Shown: positions 41,783 through 52,865, counted from the stretch's first letter. The stretch: 64,000 bases of DNA from Ascoidea tarda (nom. inval.) (GCA_030560485.1 JAKTTS010000006.1:29188-93187); one strand, 5' to 3'. Translations and numbers: made by a program. Notes: generated from the letters alone by a model not told the origin.

Positions 41783-44083
41783 ATGCCCTCCAAACACAGA
41801 CAACTTGGATCTCCTCATCCTACACAGAATAGAATAAAGCGTCAAAACACCTCTCCCAACAACAGCTCCATAATCACTCTATCTCAACAAGATGATTCGT
41901 CCTCTTTTTCTTTAAGTATATCCGAAACTTGGGCATGTACTGCTTCTTTTGCCCTATCTCTAAATGAATTTAAAATAGCAATATCCTCTTGTGAAAGAGC
42001 CTTGGAACATAATCCTGCCAACGGTAAAGCCATTTGTACTCTAGCTACTTCCTATCGTTTAAATCCCTCCATAAATAACAAAACTTCCGACTGCTCAAAG
42101 GTATTAACTCTCATGAAAAATGCTATAAGCCAATATCCAACCTTATCAAATGATTCAAAATTACTTGTAGAATTAGCAAGATGTTACCTCATATCCGATG
42201 ACCCAACAGAAGCAAACAACGTCCTACAAAAGGCCCTGCTAATTTGCGATACTGATCCCGAAATCTTCTTCTTAAAGGGCAAAGTCTTTATAAGTATGGG
42301 CTCAAAATCAGAAGCTTTAGAAGCCTTTGGAACTTGCTTATCTCTTTTTCCATCGGATTACAGGTATGATTCAAATGCTGTCTTTCTAGCAAACTCTTGC
42401 CATAGTGAATTAGCCAATATTTACGCCTCTGAAGGAAACACCAACACAGCTATAGAAGAACTAAATAAAATGATAATAAATCCAACAACCGAAATCGAAT
42501 TATACAACCTAATAGATCTTTGGTGTGCCTTGTCTGTTGCTAAACATCGCTCCGATGATTCAACCGGCGCTTTAAACACAATCCACAACGCTAGGAGTAT
42601 CTTGGGCTTTTCCTCAGAGGCAAACTATCGTTTTGATTTAATTGAATCCTTTTTATTATTAAACAGCGCCGAGTTTTTCAATCCTCGAAAAGTCATTGAT
42701 CTATTATCTCCTTATATCTTGCCAGAATATAACTCAAGTGAAATATATTCTGCTGACTTCCTACCCTTTTACTTTGTTGGTCATGCTCATTTCATGACCG
42801 AAAATGTTTCAATGGCTTATTCGATGTTCCAAACTGTACTAACAAAATGTACAACATCACCATTGCCTTGGTTAGCAATGGGTACTGTCTACCTAAAAAT
42901 CGGTCAATTAAAGGATTCTTTATACGCCTTTTCGCAAGCTGCAAAATTAGAAGACATTATCAATCCATTAGCCTCTGCTGACGCTCTTTCCAATGCCTGG
43001 CAGGGCTTGTCTGCAGTTTATGAAAGATGTGATGATCAAACTCAAGATGCTGCAGATGCTTGTGATAGAGCTGCTTTTAATGCTAAAAGAGCTGGTGAAA
43101 TAGAAATGGCAAGCTTCCTTGAAGAAAGAGCTCAAGCTTTACACGCCGCTACTAGAAAACAAGGTCCCCCTCCTGAACCTAGCAATCCTCCTGGTATTCC
43201 AGTTATAATGGTAAGAGAGTTGACTATACTTTCATTTCAAGATAGAGTTGCTTTAGCCACAAGAGAAAGATCTGACCCTAAACCAATTTCAAGATTCACC
43301 TCAGATAGTCAAATTTTACAATACCCTGCTCCTCCACAAATGCCTTTATTACAACAGCAACAACAGCAACAACAACAGCAACAACAACAACAGCAACAAC
43401 AACAACAGCAACAACAGCAACAACAGCAACAACAGCAACAACAGCAACAACAGCAACAACAGCAACAACAGCAACAACAGCAACAACAGCAACAACTTCA
43501 ATCACAACCACAGCCTCAGTCTTTACCCCTTCAAGAACCTTTGCAACCACTACCACAACAGCAACAGCAACAACAGCCTACTCTCCAGCCTGCTCTCCAA
43601 CCTCCCCAACTCCAACAAATGCCAATTCATTCGCAACAAAATTTGCAAATTAATAGTTATCAACACCCAATGCAGATCCAAATGCAAACCAGTTTACCAC
43701 CACCCCAACCTCATCACCAACTCCAACCTCCTCAATCTCAACAACCACAACCTCAACAACAACCACAGCAACCACCACACCTTCAAATTCAACCTATTCA
43801 ACAAATGGCACAAAATTCTCCTACACAGCAAACTCCCAATGGCTCAATTAGTTCATACCAATATACCCCAATTAATATGCAACAACAGTTTGTTTCGGGC
43901 CCTCCTCCTTCAACGCCAAACATGCATACTGGTATGGCTCAACCAATGCCACCTCAACAACAAATTCAGCAATCGCCAGTCGATCCTATTCGTGCTAATA
44001 AACCATCACAACAAAATGATTACCGTTATGGTCCATATTATCCTATAGCTCAAACAAATAATCAATATTCCAAATTGAGATAG
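41783..44083 (+). CDS. Divergent Cyc8/Ssn6-like TPR corepressor protein with polyglutamine tail
   Basis: This 766-residue protein has tetratricopeptide repeats over about residues 40-460, then a Gln/Pro-rich C-terminal half with an uninterrupted run of 48 glutamines (524-571). TPR-like units include FKIAISSCERALEHNPANGKA, PEIFFLKGKVFISMGSKSEAL and PLPWLAMGTVYLKIGQLKDSL. AWQGLSAVYERCDDQTQDAADACDRAA corresponds to the YETCNNQ...DALDAYKQAA unit that ends the Cyc8 TPR array. Cyc8 with Tup1 is the general corepressor used by Nrg1 and others. The TPR part here is much less conserved than expected for Cyc8 itself. It may therefore be a second, fast-evolving Cyc8 paralog rather than the essential copy. 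Confidence 0.6.
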   Translation: MPSKHRQLGSPHPTQNRIKRQNTSPNNSSIITLSQQDDSSSFSLSISETWACTASFALSLNEFKIAISSCERALEHNPANGKAICTLATSYRLNPSINNKTSDCSKVLTLMKNAISQYPTLSNDSKLLVELARCYLISDDPTEANNVLQKALLICDTDPEIFFLKGKVFISMGSKSEALEAFGTCLSLFPSDYRYDSNAVFLANSCHSELANIYASEGNTNTAIEELNKMIINPTTEIELYNLIDLWCALSVAKHRSDDSTGALNTIHNARSILGFSSEANYRFDLIESFLLLNSAEFFNPRKVIDLLSPYILPEYNSSEIYSADFLPFYFVGHAHFMTENVSMAYSMFQTVLTKCTTSPLPWLAMGTVYLKIGQLKDSLYAFSQAAKLEDIINPLASADALSNAWQGLSAVYERCDDQTQDAADACDRAAFNAKRAGEIEMASFLEERAQALHAATRKQGPPPEPSNPPGIPVIMVRELTILSFQDRVALATRERSDPKPISRFTSDSQILQYPAPPQMPLLQQQQQQQQQQQQQQQQQQQQQQQQQQQQQQQQQQQQQQQQQQQQQQQQLQSQPQPQSLPLQEPLQPLPQQQQQQQPTLQPALQPPQLQQMPIHSQQNLQINSYQHPMQIQMQTSLPPPQPHHQLQPPQSQQPQPQQQPQQPPHLQIQPIQQMAQNSPTQQTPNGSISSYQYTPINMQQQFVSGPPPSTPNMHTGMAQPMPPQQQIQQSPVDPIRANKPSQQNDYRYGPYYPIAQTNNQYSKLR
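43352..43495 (+). repeat. CAA/CAG run encoding 48 glutamines
   Basis: 144 bp of mixed CAA and CAG codons, mainly a CAACAACAG pattern, encode one unbroken polyglutamine stretch in the Cyc8-like protein. Confidence 0.95.
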
Positions 44084-44625
44084 TTTTTATATAATTTCTT
44101 TTTCACATTAATTTTTTTTTCTTTTTTTATCTAGTGGTTTGCAATGTAAATATTTTTTATTTCTGATGATCGTTTACAATATGGTTTGAAATCTTTATTT
44201 TTATTTCATTATGATTTATTATGGTTTTTGATTTACTTTTTTTATACAATTTCATGCAATGGTATTTTAATTCTTCATTCTTCATTTCTTAGCGTAGGAT
44301 TCGACGATTCATCTGTAGTTTTTTTATATTTTATATTTTATATTTCTTATTTCACATTTCATATTTCATATTTTTACTTTGTTCAGACCAAAGCACAATT
44401 TAGGAACACGTGCATCAAATCACAGGCTCAAATCTCGTTGGGGGTGCTTTTTTATGGCTTGTGTCAAAAATTTACTCCTTTCGCCTTTTTGGTATACTCG
44501 TTCTGTCTTGCAAATACAGTTCAGAATAATATTTAAAACTAAAATAAATTTAAAATTAGACATGATTATATATACAAAAAAACAGGAAAAAATTGCATGT
44601 TTTCAGATCATTAATGAAAACAAAC
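44084..44625. other. Convergent spacer between Cyc8-like gene and EHD3
   Basis: T-rich DNA with TATTTCATATTTCATATT repeats (about 44335-44370) and a CACGTG at 44407-44412. No gene is seen. Confidence 0.4.
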
Positions 44626-46161
44626 TCAATAACTCCATTCTAAATATTGATTGTCAAATTTATTTGGCCTAGTTTTCCTTTCTAATATATTTTTAATCTT
44701 CCATTTCATACCAGCTTTATCGTTATACTTTAGCGCAAATCTATTGAATACTTCCTTCAGAGTAACGGCATAGTCTCTACCGGTACCGTCATTGCCTGTG
44801 ATATAGTCCTTAACCTCGTTTTCTGATGGTAATGAAAAATTTGCTGGATAGGAGGAAAATTTAACATTTTCATTATCTTCATTAATATAATTTTTTAGTT
44901 CAGTGAATGGAAGTTTTTCGGTTGATAAGAGTGCAGTTACATCCTTTACTTGAACATCATTGTAACTTTTATGTTTCCAGAGAGGTGAATTAGTCTTTTT
45001 AATTAATTTTTCTGTAACACCAGTGACAAAATCAGTAGATTTTGACTTGAGAATAATATTTTGTGCAGCTACTAATTCCTCTCTCAAGCTGTCGTAATTA
45101 TTTGATTCTGAACCTCTATTTAACAATTCATAAGCAAGTGAAAGAGATAATGGAGATTTTTTATTTAATTTTTTTTTTAAATTAAGCAAAAAAGGTGCTG
45201 AATCAGCATATTCAGAGCCTTCGGATTTAATGATCAATGATTCTAAAGTTTCAAATGCAGAATAGATAGAATTGGAATCAAACACTTTATCGACCAAATG
45301 TCTTTCTTGATTAGACAACTTGAATTTGTGATTTTGAGGAACTGAATCGGAAAATTCTTCAATAGCCTGATTGGTTATCGAGAAAAATTCTTTAGTTTGA
45401 GGTGAAATATTTGAAATGTTTGGCTGATTACCAATATCTTGTAATAAATCATTAGGATAAGTTAACGAGGTTAATCTTTTGGTCAATTCAGGAATTCTGA
45501 CTTTTGGCACATAATGGGTAGCAGTGCCTGCAATTAAATTGTCAATTCCAATCAAATCATCACCAGTCAATGCTAAATAATAACCTAAAGAACCATCTAA
45601 TTTGGGAAGAAAAAAAGAAGTGCCTACATCTGGTATAAATCCAATATCCATCTCTGGCATGGCTAGTCTAGTATCTTCACTCGCAATTCTAAAAGGTGTA
45701 TGAACCGACAAACCAACACCTCCACCCATTGTAATACCATTCATAAAGGTTATTATTGGCTTTGAATATATGGACAAAAGATAATTCAACGAGTATTCTT
45801 CATGGAAAAACTCACAGGCTGCTTTAGAATTTTTCGCATTAATATTTTCAACGGCAGCAACAACATCTCCTCCAGCACAAAAAGCCTTGGGGCTAGTTGA
45901 GTTCAATATGATCAAGTTATTTAGGTTTGACTTTGAATATTCAACCAATCTTTCACTTATCTCTTTGCACATACTCGACGACAATGAGTTTAATTTTTCA
46001 GGTCTGTTGAGTGACAAAATTCTAGCATGACCATCATGGGAAACCAAGATCTGATTGTCCTGTACTGTAGAATAAAATTTTCTTGAGAGCCCACTGCTCT
46101 TTATTAGCAATAAGGAAAAGTGCTTTGCAAGAGAAGATCGAGCTGTAATGCTGGCCAACAT
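44626..46161 (-). CDS. EHD3: 3-hydroxyisobutyryl-CoA hydrolase, mitochondrial copy
   Basis: This 511-residue HIBCH-family enzyme of valine catabolism begins with a clear mitochondrial presequence: MLASITARSSLAKHFSLLL followed by SSGLSRKFYS, rich in Ser/Arg/Lys and without acidic residues. The crotonase core has PKAFCAGGDVVAAVE, NGITMGGGVGLSVHTPFRIA and LAMPEMDIGFIPDVGTSFFLPKLDG. It is about 65 residues longer than the copy at 13833-15167, partly from the presequence. The two share most signature motifs, so they are paralogs. A Reb1-like site lies 118-124 bp upstream. Confidence 0.93.
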   Translation of the reverse strand: MLASITARSSLAKHFSLLLIKSSGLSRKFYSTVQDNQILVSHDGHARILSLNRPEKLNSLSSSMCKEISERLVEYSKSNLNNLIILNSTSPKAFCAGGDVVAAVENINAKNSKAACEFFHEEYSLNYLLSIYSKPIITFMNGITMGGGVGLSVHTPFRIASEDTRLAMPEMDIGFIPDVGTSFFLPKLDGSLGYYLALTGDDLIGIDNLIAGTATHYVPKVRIPELTKRLTSLTYPNDLLQDIGNQPNISNISPQTKEFFSITNQAIEEFSDSVPQNHKFKLSNQERHLVDKVFDSNSIYSAFETLESLIIKSEGSEYADSAPFLLNLKKKLNKKSPLSLSLAYELLNRGSESNNYDSLREELVAAQNIILKSKSTDFVTGVTEKLIKKTNSPLWKHKSYNDVQVKDVTALLSTEKLPFTELKNYINEDNENVKFSSYPANFSLPSENEVKDYITGNDGTGRDYAVTLKEVFNRFALKYNDKAGMKWKIKNILERKTRPNKFDNQYLEWSY

Positions 46162-46481
46162 GTTCCAAGGTCGTTGTGGGATTGCAGGCTGTAGTATATC
46201 GTCTGAATGATCTTTCCTTCGAGTATATCAGCTTTATTTCTTTTCCTATTTGCAGCTTTTCTGTTTTTCGCTGAAAACCGGGTAACAAGCCCTATTTTTT
46301 CCTTTTCGGGAGCTGGGGCTGAGATATAATAATAGTGATATTGCTGGATGAGCAAAACAAAACGATATTAGAATTCAAAGGGCAGTGAAGCTATAAATAA
46401 AAGTCACAAAGAGAACTAAAGAACAAACATAAACAAAGGTCAATATTAAAACAAAACACAGCATTGTATACAACCAGAAAA
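46162..46481. promoter_or_regulatory. Promoter of mitochondrial EHD3 and 3' flank of PFF1
   Basis: CCGGGTAAC at 46278-46286 contains CGGGTAA, the core recognised by Reb1-type general regulatory factors. It lies about 120 bp before the EHD3 start, a typical position. Confidence 0.45.
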
Positions 46482-49400
46482 TCAGAGTTCAAAGTGTCTG
46501 GTCAACTCCACCAACCCCTTCATTCTGTTGGTGATAGTGATATAGTCTGGGACATACTGAAGCAATTCGTCCAAGGCTGGCACCTTTCGATGCACTTTGC
46601 CATCGATGACTGAAGGCTGATCGTATTCTCCCCAGTAGCATTTCACCTCAACACCGAGCTTCTTGTCCTTTTCCCTGTCCAATTCATCTTGATTCCAGTC
46701 GATGCCATCTTCGTCCACCCACCTAGGAAGCCACTGCAACTCGATATGGTAGTTACTTTGATTCCAGTCGACTTTATGCAATTGGACCTCGTCAATGCCC
46801 TTAAACCATCTGAACAACTCGTTTCCGTCTTCATCTCGAAAATATCCAGGATTCATTTGGGACCCAAACTTCTGATAGCCATTGTTGTTTTTTTCTTTGC
46901 TGTCAGTGTTATATGTTGGTAAACTATACATATAGGTTAGTGCAGAATTGTTCTGATACTGGTTATTATCATGGAAAATCTTTACTGTTCTCAATGGGGA
47001 TTTTCCATACAAATAGCTCTTATATTTTGTGGAATTGAATGACAAAACACAGTTTCTATTGTCTTTAACTTTTATCAATAAATCTGCCTTTAATGGTTCA
47101 TATGGTGATAAGTTTTGTTCTCCACTGTTGTTGTTCAAAATTTCAATTTTAAATAAATCATCAAGAGCTGTGCTTTTTTGAGTTCCAGATATTAAATTTG
47201 GGCTTAGTCCTTTGTAATAACAATTTTCCATTCCATCTCCAGCATTTTCGCATGATACGTTTTGATTATTTGCTTTCACTGATGGCAAATCCTTCAATAT
47301 ATTTTTCATAAAACCTTCTTTACTAAATATGACTATATTGGAATCCTTTTCAGCTGTATCCAAATTAATTTTTTGTAAAAAGCGAACCTTCAAGGGTTTT
47401 GCATAATTAAAGGGATATTCATTGATTAGGAATAAGTTTCCTAATACAATTATTACAAAAAATATGCCAATGACAAAAAATTTGATTTTATGAACAAATG
47501 GTAACAATGGAAGAGTTAATAAAGCTGAAATCATAAAGATGGCCTGAAATAGGAAAGCCACTGAATGGTCGCTTTCTTGAACAGTTTGGCTTAAACCTTC
47601 TAGTAGTCTTATACTGATTGAATAAACAAAGAAGGCGAAAACAGGGACTAGCAATAAAAATTGAACTGACCAATCGTAGTTTAAAGTTGAGAATATCTTA
47701 TGATTTGATGATGATGATGATGGTGATTGTTCGTTGTTGTGAGAAACTGCTGTGAAATGGCTTAAGGTGCTATTTCCTTGGTTTTGGTCTCTATTGGATA
47801 ATAGTGGTTGAGATTCTCTATCGATGATTTCATTATCCGAGTCATTAATATTTCTATCCTGATCGTCGTCGTTATCATCATCTGCATCGTAATCTTCTTG
47901 GTTTTCGTCTTCGGTGACTGAGGCATCATCGAAATCATCTTCGTTGATCCTGTTATTTATATCATCATGATAACGTGTTGAGCCATATTGAGGGGAGGGA
48001 GAAGAGTTTTTGTAGGATTTTGGGACTTTCTTTTTAACAGAAAGAATGAATAAACCAAAAATGGTTGGGACTGAGAGACAGAGGAAACATATTGTCAGGA
48101 TATATTCGCCTGTATTTTTTGATTTTGATGGTTGGATTCTAAAAGTGTCAAATATGAGCAATAACCAAGTGATTGTGGTTAATTCTAGTAGAATCATTAA
48201 TTTTTGGTCGTGGACTTTCAGAAATTTATCAAAAAGGTATAATAGCAGATAGTTGACAAAGATAAAAGTGCATGTTGAGACTAGTAGAGGCAAATAGTAA
48301 TCTTTGGAGATGATCAAGGGATTGCAACGTTTAATGAGAAACAATAGAGAATAAGTTGTTATTGAGGATAAGATGAAGGAGAGGGGGAATCTTATTACGG
48401 AAGAAAATAGCTGGTCTTTGATAACCCAGGTATTTTTTCGAGAAACGATTAATAAAAACAAGCCAATTATGGTGGGGATGAGAAAAATTAAAACAAGATT
48501 TAAAATATACAATTGTGTTAAAGGAAATACAATGAAAAAAAAGGCAGCTAGATCGAAAAAGACAGCAGGAGTTTTGTGATAATCAGGAGAATCGTTATCA
48601 TAGGAGTTTTTTTCATTGGACAAACTTTGCAACAAAGTTAAAGAATTGAAAAGCATGTGGTATAAGGAGCTTTTTGTTGTTGATTTAATTGAGTCTCTTT
48701 TGGTATGGTACAAGTCTCTTGGTCGATAAAAGGCAATATCAAAACCTCTCAAACCGTTTTGGATATAAACTTTGTAATCTGTTTCGCTTTTAACCAAGCC
48801 ATTGCTGAAACCTTGCTGGAAGACAGAGGAGGCAAATGGAGAAGGAACAGATTTATAGTATCTGGCAATGTTGTAATCTGTGGTTCTGAATAGGATTGAC
48901 TTACCACCTCCACCGGTTCCTTCAAGATTGATAAAGGCCTCGACATTTTTGGACCATTGATGGTTAAAAAAGGCAGTTGCACCCAACAAACCGAATTCTT
49001 CATTATTGTTAAAGTTGAAAATGATGTTTCTGAGTGGTTTGATTTTAAAAGTGGCATAGTAGTTGAGTATTCCTAGCATTGAAGCAATGCCCATTCCATC
49101 ATCGGTGGTTCCATAGCTGGTGGGGACACTGTCGTAATGAGCACTTATCAAAACGTCAGTCAAGGAATCGCCTTGCAGGCCTTTGATCTTGACATATATG
49201 TTTCCACTCTCAAAGTAGATGATTCTGGCAGTGGTGGACGAGCTGTTGAAGACGTCCTTTTGTTTGAACAAGCTTGAATTGGCAAAATCGCTCTCGATCT
49301 CTATATGGTCCGGATTCAACGACTGGTAGTAGCGAACTTTGTCGAGAAGAAAGTGGTAGACGTCGTCGTTGGCATGGGAGTCGTAGGGATGAGGAAACTG

Positions 49401-49625
49401 GGAGAGGATTTGCAAGTCATTCCAGGAGTCTCCATCCCACTGCTGGCTGTTGGCACTGCTGCCCCAGGAGCCTAGGGCTGATGAGTAGGAAACCAAGATA
49501 ACAATAGCAGTATAGGTGAGGATTGCTATGAGACTGAAGGTGGTTTTGCGAAAGCTGAAGAGGACGTAGAGCACCGAGTTGGGCTTGTCGCTAGACTGGG
49601 CCATTTTGTTGTTGTGGACAGGCAT
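46482..49625 (-). CDS. PFF1: Vacuolar membrane zinc metalloprotease Pff1 (M28 family)
   Basis: This 1047-residue multi-spanning vacuolar membrane protease corresponds to S. cerevisiae YBR074W. After one N-terminal membrane helix comes the lumenal M28 peptidase domain. Its zinc ligands and catalytic residues are in ISAHYDSVPTSYGTTDDG (His, Asp), NNNEEFGLLGA (Glu-Glu), NLEGTGGGG (Glu) and LYHTKRDS (His). About eight further membrane segments follow, separated by a very acidic cytosolic loop (EDENQEDYDADDDNDDD), and then a lumenal C-terminal domain. I take ATG 49625 as the start; a second ATG seven codons on (MAQSSDKPN) is possible. It shares a 180-bp divergent promoter with DIS3. Confidence 0.94.
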   Translation of the reverse strand: MPVHNNKMAQSSDKPNSVLYVLFSFRKTTFSLIAILTYTAIVILVSYSSALGSWGSSANSQQWDGDSWNDLQILSQFPHPYDSHANDDVYHFLLDKVRYYQSLNPDHIEIESDFANSSLFKQKDVFNSSSTTARIIYFESGNIYVKIKGLQGDSLTDVLISAHYDSVPTSYGTTDDGMGIASMLGILNYYATFKIKPLRNIIFNFNNNEEFGLLGATAFFNHQWSKNVEAFINLEGTGGGGKSILFRTTDYNIARYYKSVPSPFASSVFQQGFSNGLVKSETDYKVYIQNGLRGFDIAFYRPRDLYHTKRDSIKSTTKSSLYHMLFNSLTLLQSLSNEKNSYDNDSPDYHKTPAVFFDLAAFFFIVFPLTQLYILNLVLIFLIPTIIGLFLLIVSRKNTWVIKDQLFSSVIRFPLSFILSSITTYSLLFLIKRCNPLIISKDYYLPLLVSTCTFIFVNYLLLYLFDKFLKVHDQKLMILLELTTITWLLLIFDTFRIQPSKSKNTGEYILTICFLCLSVPTIFGLFILSVKKKVPKSYKNSSPSPQYGSTRYHDDINNRINEDDFDDASVTEDENQEDYDADDDNDDDQDRNINDSDNEIIDRESQPLLSNRDQNQGNSTLSHFTAVSHNNEQSPSSSSSNHKIFSTLNYDWSVQFLLLVPVFAFFVYSISIRLLEGLSQTVQESDHSVAFLFQAIFMISALLTLPLLPFVHKIKFFVIGIFFVIIVLGNLFLINEYPFNYAKPLKVRFLQKINLDTAEKDSNIVIFSKEGFMKNILKDLPSVKANNQNVSCENAGDGMENCYYKGLSPNLISGTQKSTALDDLFKIEILNNNSGEQNLSPYEPLKADLLIKVKDNRNCVLSFNSTKYKSYLYGKSPLRTVKIFHDNNQYQNNSALTYMYSLPTYNTDSKEKNNNGYQKFGSQMNPGYFRDEDGNELFRWFKGIDEVQLHKVDWNQSNYHIELQWLPRWVDEDGIDWNQDELDREKDKKLGVEVKCYWGEYDQPSVIDGKVHRKVPALDELLQYVPDYITITNRMKGLVELTRHFEL

Positions 49626-49805
49626 CGCAGGTTCTGGCAACAGAGATGGAGCTGAACTGTGCTCCAGAAACAGCAGCTTTTGCTGTCAAAACAGACACTG
49701 CCCGGAAGTCGCATCTGAACCGGAAGTCACGTCACACCGGATATCGCACTGAAGATGAAAAATTTGAGCTGCTTCTGGGGAAGAAATCAGTGCTAACACA
49801 AAGTA
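49626..49805. promoter_or_regulatory. 180-bp divergent promoter of PFF1 and DIS3
   Basis: The two start codons are only 180 bp apart. The interval contains CGGAAGTCGCATCTGAACCGGAAGTCACG (49693-49721), that is two CCGGAAGTC copies 19 bp apart, possibly a shared factor-binding site. Confidence 0.6.
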
Positions 49806-52799
49806 ATGGCCACCGAAAACCCCAGCAAGAGACTGTTCACCAATGGCTTGGTCGTCACACAGAAGGTGTTTGTGCGTTCCAGAAATGGTGACGCCTCAAA
49901 GGTTGTGCGAGAGCACTACTTGAGGGATGACATCCCCTGTCTCTCCAAGGGCTGCACCTACTGCCAGAATATCCTCAAGCCAGATCCTGAGGGCAACTTT
50001 GTCCACTTCATTCTCTCAGCAACGCCATTGAGCTTGGAGGGTTTGGCCCACCATTACTTGGTGCTCGACACCAACATCATTCTCCACGCCATTGACTTGA
50101 TCGAGAGCTCCTCCATTTTCTTCGATGTGGTGATTCCTCAAACCGTGCTCGAAGAGGTGCGAAACAGAAGCTTTCCAATATACACAAGAATAAGAAGTCT
50201 TGTTCGAAGCGACGAGAAAAGGTTTGCTGTGTTCCACAACGATTTTCACCAGGACTGCTACGTCTATCGAAACCCCAGGGAATCAATGAACGATCGAAAT
50301 GATAGAGCAATAAGAAAATTCTGCCAATGGTTCCAACTGCACCTTTCCACTTATCAGGATAAAGAGCACTATTCTTCAATTCAGGTTGTGTTTCTTTGCA
50401 ATGATCGCGACAGTCGAGAAAAAGCCAAAAAAGAAGGCATTTTATCAAAATCCCTATTTGAGTATATCGACTACTTTCCCAACGCAAACGACTTGAAAGA
50501 TTTGATTCCAAACTACGACGACGAATCCTCCAATGACTTCTCCAAAAATAAACACCAGATAACTTATCCCGAATACTACTCAACCGCCAAATTGATGGGT
50601 GGTCTCAAAAATGCAACTCTATATCAAGGCATTGTCAATGTCTCCCCATACAACTTTTTAGAAGGTCAAGTCTCAATTCCAAACTTGTCTAAACCTCTTC
50701 TAATTCTTGGAAGAGAATCTCTTAATAGAGCTTTCAACGGTGACCAGGTAGTTGTTGAATTATTGCCTAAGGAAAAGTGGAAAAAACCCTCTTCTCTAAT
50801 CATGGAAGATGACGTAGTAAATGCAAATGATAACGCCGATGACGACGACTCTGAAGATAACAAAAATAACAAAACCATCTCCATTTCTGAAACAGAAAGA
50901 AAACTCTTGATCTACGAAGCTCTCAAGACCCAAAATGCTGACCCAAACTCGGAATCCTCTGTCATCTTGCCCACCGCTAAAGTTGTCGGTATAGTTAAAA
51001 GAAACTGGAGACCTTTTGTTGGCCAGATTTCTTCCCACTCCATTGATTTAAATGACCTTAAATCAAACTCTACAAAATCTTGTTTTGTTGCTTTGATGGA
51101 CAAATCCTTACCAAAAGTTCGTATCAGAACCAGAAGAATGAAAGAATTGATTGGAAAAAGAATCGTCATATCTATTGATTCCTGGCCGATAAACTCAAAA
51201 TACCCTCAAGGTCACTTTGTTCGTTCCTTGGGTGAAATCGAGAGTGTAGAAGCTGAAACTGAGGCTTTATTACTAGAATACGGCGTTGAGTACAAACCCT
51301 TCAGCAAAAATGTCCTTGACTGTCTTCCCAAAGAAGGCCATAACTGGAAAGTCCCACAGGATCTTAATGCTGACGAATTGATCAAAAAAAGAAAAGACTT
51401 GAGAGATAGATTGGTCTGCTCTATCGATCCTCCAGGTTGTGTCGATATTGACGATGCTTTACATGCCAGAAGATTACCAAATGGAAACTGGGAAGTTGGT
51501 GTTCATATCGCTGATGTCACACATTTTGTGAAACCAAATACCCCCTTAGATGCTGAAGGTGCTTCAAGAGCCACTTCTGTCTACCTTGTTGATAAGAGAA
51601 TCGACATGCTTCCTTTACTATTAGGAACTGATTTATGTTCTTTGAAACCCTATGTCGACAGATTTTCTTTCTCCGTACTATGGGAATTGGATGATGACGC
51701 TAATATCATCAACGTTGATTACACAAAATCTATAATAAAGTCCAGAGAAGCCTTTTCTTATGAACAAGCCCAATTAAGAATAGATGACAAAAACAACCAA
51801 GATGAACTAACAAATGGAATGAGAGCTTTGCTTCAACTATCTATCAAACTAAAACAGAAAAGATTGGATGCTGGTGCTCTTAATCTAGCTTCCCCCGAAG
51901 TAAAAGTTCATATGGATAGTGAAACCTATGACCCCAGTGAAGTAGAAGTTAAAAAACTATTAGCTACAAACTCTCTTGTTGAAGAGTTTATGTTGTTAGC
52001 CAATATCTCTGTTGCCAGAAAAATTTATAGTTCCTTTGAACAAACTGCAATGTTAAGAAGACATGGTGATCCCCCAGCAACAAACTTTACTTTGTTAAAT
52101 CAAATGCTTAAAGTTCGAAAAAATATGCACATTTCTTTAGAAAACTCTAAAGCATTGGCTGATTCATTAGATAATTGTGTTGATCCTAACGATCCCTATT
52201 TCAATACTCTACTTCGAATTATGTCAACTCGGTGCATGCTAGCTGCTGAATATTTCATATCGGGCTCATTTTCTTATCCTGAATTTAAACATTATGGTTT
52301 AGCAGTAGATATATACACTCATTTTACCTCACCAATTCGTCGTTATTGTGATGTTGTGGCTCATCGACAATTGGCTGCTGCTATAGGATATGAATCATTG
52401 GATATCATCCATAGAGATAAAAATAAAATGGATTTGATAGCAAAAAATATCAACAAAAGACACAGAAATGCTCAATTTGCTGGAAGAGCTAGTATAGAAT
52501 ATTATGTTGGCCAAGTTATGAAAAACAACGAAAGTTCTGAAGAAGGTTATGTGATTAAGATTTTTTCTAATGGGATAGTTGTGCTTGTTCCTAAATTTGG
52601 TGTTGAAAGTTTAATTAAATTAGAAAGTTTGGGAGATCCCAATTCGGCCGTATTTGATGAGGATAACTTTGAATTATCATTTAAAAACAAGAAGAATGTT
52701 AAAAGAACAGTTTCTGTCTTTGATAGAGTTATTGTACAAGTTAAATCTGTCTTTGACGAAAGAACTAGCAAAAGAAAAGCTGAACTTGTTTTGGTTTAA
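49806..52799 (+). CDS. DIS3: Exosome catalytic subunit Dis3/Rrp44
   Basis: This 997-residue protein is the processive 3'-5' exoribonuclease and endonuclease of the RNA exosome. Domains in order are the Cys-rich CR3 motif ([10 protein letters not shown]), the PIN endonuclease (D88 in VLDTNI, plus [10 protein letters not shown]), two cold-shock domains, RNB and S1. The RNB active-site aspartates D541, D547, D549 and D550 stand in [16 protein letters not shown]. Both nuclease sites therefore look intact. The N-terminal [21 protein letters not shown] aligns with the S. cerevisiae protein, with CTG codon 10 at a leucine position. DIS3 (YOL021C) lies near TLG2 (YOL018C) in S. cerevisiae, as it does here. 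Confidence 0.97.
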   Translation: MATENPSKRLFTNGLVVTQKVFVRSRNGDASKVVREHYLRDDIPCLSKGCTYCQNILKPDPEGNFVHFILSATPLSLEGLAHHYLVLDTNIILHAIDLIESSSIFFDVVIPQTVLEEVRNRSFPIYTRIRSLVRSDEKRFAVFHNDFHQDCYVYRNPRESMNDRNDRAIRKFCQWFQLHLSTYQDKEHYSSIQVVFLCNDRDSREKAKKEGILSKSLFEYIDYFPNANDLKDLIPNYDDESSNDFSKNKHQITYPEYYSTAKLMGGLKNATLYQGIVNVSPYNFLEGQVSIPNLSKPLLILGRESLNRAFNGDQVVVELLPKEKWKKPSSLIMEDDVVNANDNADDDDSEDNKNNKTISISETERKLLIYEALKTQNADPNSESSVILPTAKVVGIVKRNWRPFVGQISSHSIDLNDLKSNSTKSCFVALMDKSLPKVRIRTRRMKELIGKRIVISIDSWPINSKYPQGHFVRSLGEIESVEAETEALLLEYGVEYKPFSKNVLDCLPKEGHNWKVPQDLNADELIKKRKDLRDRLVCSIDPPGCVDIDDALHARRLPNGNWEVGVHIADVTHFVKPNTPLDAEGASRATSVYLVDKRIDMLPLLLGTDLCSLKPYVDRFSFSVLWELDDDANIINVDYTKSIIKSREAFSYEQAQLRIDDKNNQDELTNGMRALLQLSIKLKQKRLDAGALNLASPEVKVHMDSETYDPSEVEVKKLLATNSLVEEFMLLANISVARKIYSSFEQTAMLRRHGDPPATNFTLLNQMLKVRKNMHISLENSKALADSLDNCVDPNDPYFNTLLRIMSTRCMLAAEYFISGSFSYPEFKHYGLAVDIYTHFTSPIRRYCDVVAHRQLAAAIGYESLDIIHRDKNKMDLIAKNINKRHRNAQFAGRASIEYYVGQVMKNNESSEEGYVIKIFSNGIVVLVPKFGVESLIKLESLGDPNSAVFDEDNFELSFKNKKNVKRTVSVFDRVIVQVKSVFDERTSKRKAELVLV

Positions 52800-52865
52800 A
52801 ATTAAATAAAAATCTCATTAATGCTTATTTCTATAGACTCATAAAATACATATATAATAGCTGAT

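Noticed and set aside
43296-43556. ORF antisense to the polyglutamine run
   Set aside because: Val/Ala repeat reading of the CAA/CAG tract; no independent evidence.
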